The notes under the pieces were generated by a model, which was not told the DNA's origin, did not search any database, and saw nothing but the letters and a program-made list of their open reading frames with translations. The position numbers and the translations under genes are program-made. From an uncultured bacterium (GTDB taxonomy: Bacteria > Verrucomicrobiota > Kiritimatiellia > CAIKKV01 > CAIJXV01), in assembly GCA_903824675.1 (NCBI GenBank), contig CAIJXV010000086.1:1-64000 (forward strand): a stretch of 64,000 nucleotides of DNA, read 5' to 3'. Positions 1 to 8,710 of this stretch are shown here, in pieces (position 1 is the first letter of the stretch; every line of letters begins with the position of its first letter).

Positions 1-50
1 CAAACTCAGGCAACTAATCGATGCAAAACGTACCCGTATCCTTCAAAACC

Positions 51-126
51 TTCGGTAACATTAATTATGGCGCAACGATGTGGCTATTCAGTCCTGCTTC
101 GGTAACGTTTTATTCTGGCGCAACGC
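51..126. repeat. Imperfect direct repeat, two copies about 47 bp apart
   Basis: Bases 51-77 and 98-125 share the frame TTCGGTAAC followed by an AT-rich spacer and TGGCGCAACG. It lies in a leader of about 600 bases without a credible gene. Short open frames here have no recognisable product and overlap the repeats. Function unknown. Confidence 0.55.
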
Positions 127-140
127 GCAGAGCGGGGTTA

Positions 141-478
141 CATGTTTCGGTGTAGCCGCCGTCTATGAGCGCATTTCCGTTCATGCACAGTCGGGCAGGA
201 ATGTCCAACATACTTGGCGACGACAGTCATGCAAATACTTTCGGCCATCCCATCGTTCCATTCTGTCATCCCGAGCGAAGTCGAGGGATCACAACACGGT
301 AAGTAGCCGATTCGCATTGAGATGCTTCGACTTCGCTCAGCATGACACAATAAAAGAATGAGCCCGATATTTCGGAATTTGATTTTTCATAACTTCGTAC
401 GCCTGGGTATACTGGAAGACATTGTCCCGGCGCAGTGCCCCACGTTTCGTTGTAGCCGCGTTCTATGAACGCCTTTCC
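141..478. repeat. Pair of 38-bp direct repeats exactly 300 bp apart
   Basis: Bases 141-178 and 441-478 align over 38 positions with 6 mismatches and share TGTAGCCGC and TCTATGA. The second copy contains the near-palindrome GCGTTCTATGAACGC (458-472). This looks like a dispersed intergenic element. It is not coding as far as I can see. Confidence 0.6.
264..347. repeat. Inverted repeat, about 27-bp arms, dispersed-element type
   Basis: The arms are 264-290 and 321-347. Both carry the core GAGCGAAGTCGA in opposite orientation with a few mismatches, separated by 30 bp. When translated, repeats of this type give the AERSRSI-like pseudo-peptides seen as spurious ORFs in many genomes. That is why I do not call the short ORFs over this region genes. 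Confidence 0.65.
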
Positions 479-609
479 TCTTAGATTCATAACGTGGTTC
501 GATCCCTGATTCCATTATCCTAAGATTGACGGACAAGAACGGTGTCGGTAATCTTGCCCGATGTTATTTGAAGGCTTTCGCGAGAGATAAGGCTCACAAG
601 GAGTTAGAC

Positions 610-1641
610 ATGTTGCCGAATGATCTTTTTGCCCAATTATCATGGGCGTCCGCCCTGCGTTTGCGCTATACGCCTGAGGTTCTGCCCCATTTTGAGGATT
701 GGAGCTGTCAGGTAAGAGCCAAGTTGAGTGAGCTTTTGCGGGCCGATTTATGGCCCAAGGGGCCGTTGTCTGTGAAAATTCAGGGACGGGAAGAGGGCGA
801 CGGCTTTACGCGCGACCGGATCGAATTTGAGGCTGGACCACTTTTTTCAGGGGCCGCTTACCTGTTAATCCCTAAAGAGCGAAAAGGACCGGTTCCGGGG
901 ATTTTGTGTCTGCATGGACATGGCGGATACATGGCGGGGAAGGATATGGTGGCGGCGCCGACCGAGACGCATCCGATTGCCCGGGAATGTGCCGCTGCGC
1001 TTAATTACGGGTATGGGGTTCAATTGGCCCAGGCGGGATATGTGACGTTCAGTCCGGATGCCTTCAATTTCGGCGAGCGTCTGTTAGAGAAACACCGCTG
1101 GACCGAAAAGCATGTGTGCAATGACTATTTCGTCGATTTGATGCTGTATGGATATAATCTGATGGGGATTACCGTAGGGACCAATCTGCGGCTGATCGAT
1201 TATTTGACGACCCGGCCCGAGGTGTGTGCCGACCGCATCGGGTGTGTGGGACTATCCTATGGGGGTATCCAGGCGGTGTTTACCCAGGCGATGGACCCGC
1301 GTATTCGGGCGGGAGTAGTCAGCGGGGCTTTGCACAACATGGCGACCCAGAGTTCGGAATCGGGTGGGGGGGGAATCTGCGGGGCGCAGATCGTGCCCGG
1401 ATTATTGGAATGGTTCGATTTTGATGATTTGGCGATTTCGTTGGCGCCTCGTCCGGTATTATACGAATTGATGCAGCAGGACGGTTGTTTTGATTTTCAG
1501 CGATGCCGGAAGATTCATGAAAAGGTGGCCGGGGTTTACCAGTCGCTGGGCGTTCCGGACCGTACGGGATTGGATACGCCGGACACCGATCATCGATATT
1601 CCGGGAAGGATGTACCGGCGTTTTTTGGCAAGTATTTATGA
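610..1641 (+). CDS. Alpha/beta hydrolase (acetyl-xylan esterase/dienelactone hydrolase-like)
   Basis: A 343-residue serine hydrolase of the alpha/beta fold. The oxyanion region LHGHGG is near residue 101, the nucleophile elbow GLSYGG puts the catalytic Ser near residue 216, and a C-terminal DTDHRY supplies a plausible catalytic His near 328. I chose ATG 610 because AAGGAG (598-603) lies 6 nt upstream. An in-frame TTG at 526 would add 28 residues but has no ribosome site. No signal peptide is obvious, so it is probably cytoplasmic. The closest families from motifs are acetyl-xylan esterase-like and dienelactone-hydrolase-like esterases, often used to deacylate plant glycans. The true substrate is unknown. 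It stands alone on the plus strand. Confidence 0.75.
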   Translation: MLPNDLFAQLSWASALRLRYTPEVLPHFEDWSCQVRAKLSELLRADLWPKGPLSVKIQGREEGDGFTRDRIEFEAGPLFSGAAYLLIPKERKGPVPGILCLHGHGGYMAGKDMVAAPTETHPIARECAAALNYGYGVQLAQAGYVTFSPDAFNFGERLLEKHRWTEKHVCNDYFVDLMLYGYNLMGITVGTNLRLIDYLTTRPEVCADRIGCVGLSYGGIQAVFTQAMDPRIRAGVVSGALHNMATQSSESGGGGICGAQIVPGLLEWFDFDDLAISLAPRPVLYELMQQDGCFDFQRCRKIHEKVAGVYQSLGVPDRTGLDTPDTDHRYSGKDVPAFFGKYL

Positions 1642-1644
1642 GAA

Positions 1645-1715
1645 ACGCCACCGCTGTAGTTGGGGAAGTTACCCCCTGAGCCACGATGGCTCTGATTGTT
1701 CGCTTTCGGTGGCGT
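1645..1715. other. Nested inverted repeats behind the hydrolase (possible terminator)
   Basis: The outer arms ACGCCACCG (1645-1653) and CGGTGGCGT (1707-1715) enclose a second hairpin, GAGCC-acgat-GGCTC (1679-1693). It starts 4 nt after the hydrolase stop. There is no clean T-run, so termination is inferred. The rest of 1716-1836 shows nothing recognisable. Confidence 0.45.
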
Positions 1716-1836
1716 CCGGTTCAAATGGGTCGGCGATCTTCAGGGCGATGAACTTTGCCATGATATCACCCGTTTCGGTGTTACCGTTTCTTCGTTGCAG
1801 GAGCCGACCTGGGCCTTCCGGAGCGAACAAGGGAAC

Positions 1837-1866
1837 AGCCCAGCTCAAGTGATCCCGGGCTGGGCT
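1837..1866 (-). terminator. Hairpin over the stop codon of the glycosyltransferase gene
   Basis: The arms AGCCCAG (1837-1843) and CTGGGCT (1860-1866) extend inward by a few more pairs. The minus-strand stop at 1845-1847 lies within the hairpin. There is no strong U-tract behind it, so the terminator role is tentative. Confidence 0.4.
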
Positions 1867-3044
1867 CCGATGAGGGATTCGAGGATCGTATAGGCGGCCC
1901 GCGGTTGCGCCAGTTGCTTCATCCGATCCCGCATTCCGGCAAGGCGAGGTGGCTCCTTCAACAGCAGGTCTACCTTGTAGGGAAGTGTGACGACATCCGT
2001 CGGGCTCACGGCCATGCCCTGCTCGAGAATACTGAGGGCATTGATCTCTTCCTGTCCAGGGATTGGATTCAAGAGGATCATGGGCAGGGCGCTCGCCATC
2101 GATTCCGACAGCGTAAGCCCGCCGGGCTTGCCGATAAAGAGGTCAGAGATGGCCATCCATTCGTGCATCTCAGTGGTGTAGGGCAGTGCCCTGAACTTTA
2201 GATGGGCCGGCGCTGTTTTAGTCACATGCATGACTTCTGACAGGAGATCATCGTTCTTTCCGCAAAGAGCCACGATTTGGGCGGGTAGTTGCATGTGCAT
2301 GAGGGCACGAATGGCCACGATACTCGATTCCATGCCGAAGGTTCCTGCGGACAGAAGGACGACAGGCAGGGAGGGGTCGATGTCGTATTTCTTTCGAAGT
2401 GTCTCCCGATTCATGGGCAATGAAAACGCCGGATGAATAGGGATGCCTGTAACGCTGATGCGATCCTCAGGAAACCCGATCTGGCGCAGGTAATAGGACG
2501 ATTCATCTGTGGGAACAAAATACCGTTCAAACTGATGGCATAACCACATGGCATGGACGTGCAGATCCGTCACGACAACGGCATGTCTCGTTTCGATCTG
2601 TTTCTTTTGCAGCATGTAGTAGACGATATCGGATGCCAGGAAATGCGTGCAGATAGTGATGTCGGGCTCATCGGCGCGCAGGCACTCGATGAGTGGTTGC
2701 ATTTGAGACCGTTCCATGGCCACCCGAAAATGTTCGCCCTTCCACGGCGTATCGCTTTTGTCGTACCACCATCCCCAAAGCGAAGGGGTCTTGCTGACCA
2801 TCTGCTTGTACAACTCGGCATAGAGTTCTCCGAGCAGGGCCGACGCATACTCCAACACGTCGACGTGACGGACCGAGGCGATGCCGGGAAAGTTTTGTGC
2901 GGCAGCTTCCAGTGCTTCACCTGCGCGGGTGTGCCCGCTGCCGGAACTGGCCGAGAGAATCACCAGTCGGGAACCTCGGTTTGGGGGAATTCTCGCAATG
3001 GCCTCGGGGGTCGAAGCCTGCTGTTGAGTTTCGTCACTGCTCAT
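1845..3044 (-). CDS. Processive-type lipid glycosyltransferase (MGDG synthase/UgtP family)
   Basis: 399 residues, about the usual length of monogalactosyldiacylglycerol synthase and UgtP-type enzymes. The N-terminal domain has the family signature SASSGSGHTRAGEAL near residue 30. The C-terminal half has the GT28-like donor-site motif GKPGGLTLSESMA. These enzymes transfer a sugar from a UDP-sugar to diacylglycerol (or to a polyprenyl carrier in related MurG) at the inner face of the cytoplasmic membrane. The lipid acceptor is inferred from the family. The start is ATG 3044 with AAGGGA upstream. The GH1 gene lies 49 nt upstream on the same strand, so the two probably share a transcript. Sugar and acceptor specificity cannot be read from the sequence. 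Confidence 0.8.
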   Translation of the reverse strand: MSSDETQQQASTPEAIARIPPNRGSRLVILSASSGSGHTRAGEALEAAAQNFPGIASVRHVDVLEYASALLGELYAELYKQMVSKTPSLWGWWYDKSDTPWKGEHFRVAMERSQMQPLIECLRADEPDITICTHFLASDIVYYMLQKKQIETRHAVVVTDLHVHAMWLCHQFERYFVPTDESSYYLRQIGFPEDRISVTGIPIHPAFSLPMNRETLRKKYDIDPSLPVVLLSAGTFGMESSIVAIRALMHMQLPAQIVALCGKNDDLLSEVMHVTKTAPAHLKFRALPYTTEMHEWMAISDLFIGKPGGLTLSESMASALPMILLNPIPGQEEINALSILEQGMAVSPTDVVTLPYKVDLLLKEPPRLAGMRDRMKQLAQPRAAYTILESLIGAQPGIT

Positions 3045-3093
3045 CGGTGTGTCCCTTTTCTAATGCATGGCGTCCGCTGTTTCACCGGCCGTT

Positions 3094-4452
3094 TCAAGTA
3101 CCAAAGACCATCTCAACGGCTTGGGGGGCATAGGCTTCGACGGTTTTCCTCGTTAAGGCGTTTTTTTGTGCAATTTCGGAGTACAGGTAAGCACTGGGCC
3201 GTGGGGTGCGTTTGAGACCCGGGTCGTCGTGTCGGACGGCGATCAGACCAAACCTTTTCGCAAATCCCTCCCGCCATTCGAAATTATCCACAAATGACCA
3301 GTGGTAATAACCGAGGATCGGGATGCCTTCCCGAAGGGCCCGGTGAACCTGCGCGAGATGCTCGACAATGTAACACGGCCGTTGTTCATCCGTATCGTCT
3401 GCGATGCCATTCTCGGTGATGAGGATCGGTTTTCTGAATTTTTTCCAGACCGAGCGGATCGTACGATATAACCCCTCTGGATAAATTTGCCAACCCATCT
3501 GGGTTACATCAACGCCCGGTGGCGCCTTTGTGTCATCGATCCAGTACTGGTCGCCTCTTCGCCAGTCGTATTTCAGGGACGCGCGGGTGTAATAGTTGAT
3601 TCCACAGAAGTCGTAGGAGTTTTGCACTCCGTCAATGGCGGGCCCGCCGTGAATCCAATGCGGTTTACCCGTACGGATCGTATGATCCCATCCCTCAAAG
3701 GATGCGCGTCGGGCCATGAAGGTGGCGAACCGTTCGTACCCACCCGCAGGGCCCGGCGTGTTCCATGGCTCGATCCAGGGATACGCCATGGCGACACCCA
3801 CCCTGGATCGGGTACCGTCCGGCGCCAGGGGATGCACTTCGTGGATCAGGTGGTAGGCTCCCGCATGAGCCCGAAGATAAGACCGGCATACGGCACGGTA
3901 GGCCCTGACGGAACGGCGTTGCGGTGGAAAACGTCCCAGAAGGTTTCCCATGATCGCCGGCACCATCGGTTCGTTCATCGTCACCCAGTAGTCGGGGAAA
4001 TCGCCGAGTTTCTCGATCACGAACTTCGCGTACCGGAGGAATTGGTTTACCGTGTCCGGATTCAGCCAGTCGCCCTGTTCGGCGACCCAACGCGGAATTA
4101 CCCAGTGGTGCAGGGTGAGGCAGATCTTGAAGCCGTGGTGGCGAAGGGATTGGAGAATGCGGCGATAGTGCTCGATCACATCGCGATCGAAATGGTCTTT
4201 CTGTGGTTCGACGCGGGACCACTCAATCCCGAGACGAAATCCTTTATAAGCCAGTTTCGCCATGAGGGCATGATCCTCTTCATGGCGGTTCCAGTAATCC
4301 ATGGCGCGGCCGGAGACGGTCCCGTCTTCGATCAAGCCTTTCTGTTCCCATGCCCACCAGTCAGAAAATTCATTGCCACCTTCGACCTGGTGGCCTGCGG
4401 TCGATGTGCCCCAGATGAAGTTGTCTGGAAAATTCAGGCTGTCGCTGGACAA
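3094..4452 (-). CDS. Beta-glucosidase, glycoside hydrolase family 1
   Basis: 452 residues, full length for GH1. The N-terminal signature is NFIWGTSTAGHQVEGG. The acid/base Glu is in VTMNEP (near residue 161) and the nucleophile Glu in LITENGI (near 347), so both catalytic residues are present. It should hydrolyse beta-linked glucosides or related disaccharides with retention. No signal peptide is seen, so it is probably cytoplasmic. The start is a TTG at 4452, 8 nt after a GGAGA ribosome site. An ATG 14 nt upstream is out of frame. It is followed by the lipid-type glycosyltransferase gene. Confidence 0.9.
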   Translation of the reverse strand: MSSDSLNFPDNFIWGTSTAGHQVEGGNEFSDWWAWEQKGLIEDGTVSGRAMDYWNRHEEDHALMAKLAYKGFRLGIEWSRVEPQKDHFDRDVIEHYRRILQSLRHHGFKICLTLHHWVIPRWVAEQGDWLNPDTVNQFLRYAKFVIEKLGDFPDYWVTMNEPMVPAIMGNLLGRFPPQRRSVRAYRAVCRSYLRAHAGAYHLIHEVHPLAPDGTRSRVGVAMAYPWIEPWNTPGPAGGYERFATFMARRASFEGWDHTIRTGKPHWIHGGPAIDGVQNSYDFCGINYYTRASLKYDWRRGDQYWIDDTKAPPGVDVTQMGWQIYPEGLYRTIRSVWKKFRKPILITENGIADDTDEQRPCYIVEHLAQVHRALREGIPILGYYHWSFVDNFEWREGFAKRFGLIAVRHDDPGLKRTPRPSAYLYSEIAQKNALTRKTVEAYAPQAVEMVFGT

Positions 4453-4770
4453 GGCACGGTCTCCATTATGGTTACCCTGATTCGATCCATACTACGAAGC
4501 GATTGGTCCTGTCGCTATGGGGTTTAACCCTACTGTGGAATTGCCCCCCTCACGAGTGCTAATGGCGACAAGAGCCGTCCGGTGTAATTCCAAGGTGTAG
4601 CTTCAGAACTTGTTCTTGTATCACAGCTATGCGATGGTGCGCTTTGTGGAAAAAACAGGGGTCCAGATGGACGGGACAGAGCCCCCCCAAAAAACTCTTT
4701 CAGACGGAATATTTTAGCAATTGTAGGGACGCCCCGATATATCTTCTTATGGATTCCCATTCCGCAGGGA
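4453..4770. other. Intergenic region, no gene recognised
   Basis: About 318 bases between parC (ending at 4771) and the GH1 start, both on the minus strand. It should hold the GH1 promoter, but I see no convincing -35/-10 pair. A small odd palindrome GGGTTTAACCC lies near 4519. A 76-codon minus-strand frame here has no family features and I do not call it. Confidence 0.4.
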
Positions 4771-6807
4771 TCAGGGCTTCATGATCTTTCCGGCTGGAGC
4801 GGCGGGATATTGATCCCAATCGGGCAGGGGCTTGATGTCGATAGCTTCGATGGCTTTGACCGTCATCTGGGCACCGGCATTTTTCGGGGTTTGCACCGGG
4901 GCCTGGGTGGCCAGGAAAATCTGTTGGCGGATTTTTAATTTTTCAGATGGTTGATAGCGTACATAGATCTTCTCGGCCCCGGTATCGTCCAATAGAACGA
5001 CCTGTGCCCCGTCCGGACTGCAACGGTAATCGCGCTGGGTAATGACGCCACCCGGTGTGAACCGTTTGAGATAGGTGATCCCGCTATCATTATATGCCAG
5101 CGTGAAAACTTGGTCCCGGTCATAGGGGCGGCAATAGAGCAGGTTCTTGTCCACGAACAGTTTCTCGGGCGGAGATACCACTCGATAACGGCCATCCGCC
5201 CAGACGAGAAGGAGCTTGTCATAGGATGAACAAGAGAGGAGGGGGTCGCCCTTGATGTCGCTTCCCAGATAGCCGGCCGTGCGATCGTAAACGAGAGTCA
5301 ACTCGCGAGCGGTGATAGCTTTCAGGTCGAGTCCGGCGAAGGTGGTGATTTCGGTCCGGCGGGGGAATTGCTCGGCGAATTTTCGGTGAAGCCGACGGAG
5401 AGTGGAGAGGGCGTAGGCGGTCAGATCATCGAGATTCCGCCGGGTTTCGCCGATATTCGTGCGGATCTTTTCGAGCTCTTCACGATTTTTGTCGAGGTCA
5501 AACCGGGCGATGCGGCGGATCCGTAATTCCAAGAGCTGTTCGATGTCCTTCGCAGTCAGATCGCGTTGGAGGCGGTCGCGGTAAGGGGCCAATCCATCGC
5601 GGATGGTTTGTTCCATGGCTTCGAGCGTTTCGCATTTTTCGAGATGGCGATAGATACCGTCGCCAATGAAGATTTCGATCAGGGTTTTGAAATGGAGGGC
5701 CTCGGTCAATTGGGTCAGCTCATACCGGAGTTCGCGCCGGAGCAGGGCAACCAGCGAATCGGTGCCCGCCTGGAGGATGGAGGAGACGGACATTTCGACC
5801 GGGCGCCGGTCTTGAATGACGATGGCCCGAACGCTAAGAGTGATTTCGCATTCGGTAAAGGCGAAGAGAGCCTGGATCGCCTTTTGGGCATCGGCCTCCG
5901 GGGTGAGGGCCAGTTCGATTTCCACCTGGTCTGCGGTGTAATCGGTGAGGGTCTTGACCGGAATCTTTTTGAGTTGGGCGGCCGCTTCGATCGATGCGAT
6001 CAGTTGGTCCGTCGTGGTTCCGCACGGAATTTCGCGGATCACGAGCGTGGTGGGGGAACGGATTTCGATCCGGGCCCGGAGGCGGACCCGCCCATTGCCA
6101 TCAGCGTATTCCGAGGCGTCCATCAGCCCGCCTTGCTGGAAATCCGGGAGGACGGCGAATGGTTTTTTGCGAAGAATGGACATCTGGGCTTCGAGTAATT
6201 CGCCAAAATTATGGGGAAGCAGTCGTGTGGATAGTCCAACAGCAATACCTTCCGCGCCCATCATGAGCAGGAGCGGCAGGCGCGAGGGAAGGGTGACGGG
6301 TTCCCGGTTGCGCCCGTCATAGGAGGGGATGAAATCGGTTAACGCCGTATTGAAGATTTCCTCGCGAGCCAATTCGGTGAGACGACATTCAATATAGCGG
6401 GAGGCGGCTGGCGGGTCGCCGGTGAGGACGTTGCCAAAGTTCCCCTGGCCTTCGATCAGGAATCGGCGATTGACCAAGCCGACGAGGGCTTCCGTGATGG
6501 AGGCATCGCCATGCGGGTGATACTGCATGGTATGCCCCACTATATTGGCGACCTTGACGAAGCGCCCGTCATCTTTTTCAAAGAGGGCGTGGAGGATGCG
6601 ACGTTGAACCGGTTTAAGACCATCGGCTAGATTGGGGATGGCGCGGTCGCGGATGACATAGGAGGCATATTGCAGGAAATGGCTATCGAACATCGTCCGT
6701 AAGGGCGAATCGATGGGCTCGTCAGGCACCTCGGCATCCGCCGGTGCCAGGGTGAGTTCATTGGCGGCGAAAAGTTCGGGTTGTTCGGGCGGATGATCGT
6801 CGGCCAT
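4771..6807 (-). CDS. parC: DNA topoisomerase IV subunit A (ParC-type)
   Basis: 678 residues of a type IIA topoisomerase A subunit, the DNA breakage and rejoining subunit. The winged-helix core has PVQRRILHAL and HPHGDASI, and the catalytic Tyr lies in AASRYIE (near residue 138), where most family members have AAMRYTE. A breakage-reunion core, coiled coil and shortened C-terminal domain follow. It is shorter than typical GyrA (about 850), so the beta-pinwheel is reduced, which together with the ParE partner favours topoisomerase IV. The start at 6807 has GGAGG 8 nt upstream, overlapping the end of parE. Only 3 nt separate the two genes, so they are co-translated partners of one heterotetramer that decatenates chromosomes. 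Confidence 0.88.
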   Translation of the reverse strand: MADDHPPEQPELFAANELTLAPADAEVPDEPIDSPLRTMFDSHFLQYASYVIRDRAIPNLADGLKPVQRRILHALFEKDDGRFVKVANIVGHTMQYHPHGDASITEALVGLVNRRFLIEGQGNFGNVLTGDPPAASRYIECRLTELAREEIFNTALTDFIPSYDGRNREPVTLPSRLPLLLMMGAEGIAVGLSTRLLPHNFGELLEAQMSILRKKPFAVLPDFQQGGLMDASEYADGNGRVRLRARIEIRSPTTLVIREIPCGTTTDQLIASIEAAAQLKKIPVKTLTDYTADQVEIELALTPEADAQKAIQALFAFTECEITLSVRAIVIQDRRPVEMSVSSILQAGTDSLVALLRRELRYELTQLTEALHFKTLIEIFIGDGIYRHLEKCETLEAMEQTIRDGLAPYRDRLQRDLTAKDIEQLLELRIRRIARFDLDKNREELEKIRTNIGETRRNLDDLTAYALSTLRRLHRKFAEQFPRRTEITTFAGLDLKAITARELTLVYDRTAGYLGSDIKGDPLLSCSSYDKLLLVWADGRYRVVSPPEKLFVDKNLLYCRPYDRDQVFTLAYNDSGITYLKRFTPGGVITQRDYRCSPDGAQVVLLDDTGAEKIYVRYQPSEKLKIRQQIFLATQAPVQTPKNAGAQMTVKAIEAIDIKPLPDWDQYPAAPAGKIMKP

Positions 6808-6810
6808 GGT

Positions 6811-8628
6811 TCATTCCTCCGGAGTGACGACCAAATGGTTCATGATATAGGCCCGGCGGTCGGGGGTATTGCGGCCCATGTAGAAGCGGAGAATGGGCGC
6901 CACCTGTTGGGGCCCCGGCGAGGAGACCGGGCTGAGTCGCATTTCCGGCCCGATAAAGGGCGCGAATTCAGCCGGAGAAATCTCTCCCAGTCCTTTGAAA
7001 CGGGTGATTTCGGCGCGATTCCCGAGGGTTTTTAATGCGGCATCGCGTTCTTCCTCGGCATGGCAATAAATCGTCCTGGCCTTGGTCCGAACACGGAAGA
7101 GAGGGGTTTCGAGGATGAAGAGATGGCCCTGAGCTACCAACCGCTCGAAAAAGCGAAGAAAATAGGTGATTAAGAGGTTGCGGATATGCAGACCATCCAC
7201 ATCGGCATCAGTGGCCAGGATGATTTTCTGGTACCGGAGCCCCTCAATGGATTCCTCGATATTCAGGCTTTTCATCAGGTTGTAAATTTCATCATTCTTA
7301 TAGATGGCGTCGCGAGACAATTCGGCCACGTTCAGAGGTTTGCCCTTGAGCGCAAAAATGGCTTGGGTATTGACGTCCCGGCATTGGATGATCGATCCTG
7401 CGGCCGATTGCCCTTCCGTGAGGAAGATCATCGAATCGAGCCCTGCACTGGTACGGCGGTTAAGATGCCGGCGGCAGTCCTTCAATTGGGGTACGCGGAG
7501 AGTGACTGCACGGGCGCGTTCACGGGCTAATTTGCGGACCGAGAGCAACTCGCGACGCAGACGTTGGATTTCGTCGATCCGGTCGATGAGGGTTTGGGCC
7601 CCGGCGGGGTTACGATGGAACAAATCGAGGATTCCGTCGCGGATTCGCGGAGTCAGTTCCGCTCGGAGTTCGGTATTTCCCAAGCGGTTCTTGGTTTGAG
7701 ATTCGAAGACGGGATTTTTGAGGCGGATGGCTACTGCCCCGACCATGCCTTCACGAACGTCATCGCCTTCGAATTTCTTTTTTGAAAATTCATTAACGGC
7801 CCGGAGCAACCCTTCCCGGAAAGCCGTCAGGTGGGTGCCCCCGTCGGACGTGAACTGTCCGTTGACGAAGGAATACCATTCTTCATGGGTTCGTGGGCAA
7901 TGGGTAAAAGAAAGCTCCAGATCGCGATCCCGCAGGTGGAGTGGAGGATAGAGCGCCTCGTCGCCGGCATCGGCTTTGACCAGATCACAGAGTCCGTTGC
8001 GCGAGGCTTGGGTGACGCCATTCAGAATGAGTTTCAGTCCAATATTCAGATAGGCGTAGAACCGCAGGCGTCGTTCCAGATGCTCGGAGCGGAATGCACC
8101 GGGGCCGAAAATCTCGGAATCGGGTTCAAATTCAACCAGGGTGCCGTTGGGTTCCTCGGGGCAGTCCCCCCGATTTTCCCGAAGGGGTTTACCGCGCGCA
8201 AAGGTGGCTTCGGCAAAATGGCCTTCACGATGGGAACGAACGCGAAAGGTGGAGGCGAGGGCATTGACGGCTTTTAGGCCAACCCCATTAAGCCCGACAC
8301 TGAACTGAAAAACGTCATCGTTATACTTGGCCCCGGTGTTGATTTGGGAGACGCATTCAGAGAGTTTACCGAGCGGGATTCCGCGGCCAAAATCGCGGAC
8401 AGAAACCTGCCGATTTTCGATCGAGATATGGATTTCGTTGCCATGTCCCATGATATGTTCATCGACCGCGTTATCGATGACCTCTTTGAGCAGGACATAG
8501 ATGCCGTCATCATAATCGGACCCGTCGCCGAGCCGGCCGATATACATCCCGGTTCGCAGGCGAATATGGTCGACCGATGAAAGGGTCTTGATTTTACTGT
8601 CGTCATAGGAATGCGGCGATTTAGGCAT
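6811..8628 (-). CDS. parE: DNA topoisomerase IV subunit B (ParE-type ATPase)
   Basis: 605 residues. The GHKL ATPase domain has EVIDNAVDEH (Asn near residue 53), DFGRGIPLG and GLNGVGLKAVNAL. The transducer follows, then the Toprim domain with EGQSAAGSI (Glu near 405) and DADVDG (near 476-478). The C-terminus has GRNTPDRRAYIM. The compact length fits ParE or short GyrB. It uses ATP to drive strand passage with the A subunit encoded just downstream. I prefer ATG 8628 over an in-frame start 22 codons upstream, because AGGA precedes it and family conservation begins soon after. It may be co-transcribed with the genes upstream, across an 82-nt gap. Confidence 0.88.
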   Translation of the reverse strand: MPKSPHSYDDSKIKTLSSVDHIRLRTGMYIGRLGDGSDYDDGIYVLLKEVIDNAVDEHIMGHGNEIHISIENRQVSVRDFGRGIPLGKLSECVSQINTGAKYNDDVFQFSVGLNGVGLKAVNALASTFRVRSHREGHFAEATFARGKPLRENRGDCPEEPNGTLVEFEPDSEIFGPGAFRSEHLERRLRFYAYLNIGLKLILNGVTQASRNGLCDLVKADAGDEALYPPLHLRDRDLELSFTHCPRTHEEWYSFVNGQFTSDGGTHLTAFREGLLRAVNEFSKKKFEGDDVREGMVGAVAIRLKNPVFESQTKNRLGNTELRAELTPRIRDGILDLFHRNPAGAQTLIDRIDEIQRLRRELLSVRKLARERARAVTLRVPQLKDCRRHLNRRTSAGLDSMIFLTEGQSAAGSIIQCRDVNTQAIFALKGKPLNVAELSRDAIYKNDEIYNLMKSLNIEESIEGLRYQKIILATDADVDGLHIRNLLITYFLRFFERLVAQGHLFILETPLFRVRTKARTIYCHAEEERDAALKTLGNRAEITRFKGLGEISPAEFAPFIGPEMRLSPVSSPGPQQVAPILRFYMGRNTPDRRAYIMNHLVVTPEE

Positions 8629-8710
8629 GGTTCCGGTTCCTGATAGGGCGGGCAAACGGTCTGGGAGAATAGCGGGGAAACCGCTGAAATGCAAGGCGTG
8701 AATCTGAGCG

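Noticed and set aside
80-490. Short ORFs over the leader (93, 70 and 74 codons)
   Set aside because: They cover interleaved repeats on both strands and translate to repeat-derived peptides (AERSRSI type); no ribosome sites or family features.
494-510. T-loop-like GGTTCGATCCC, suggesting a tRNA
   Set aside because: The flanking bases do not form a 5-bp T-stem and no acceptor or anticodon arm is found around it.
4530-4760. 76-codon minus-strand ORF between parC and the GH1 gene
   Set aside because: Composition and lack of any motif suggest a chance frame in an intergenic region.
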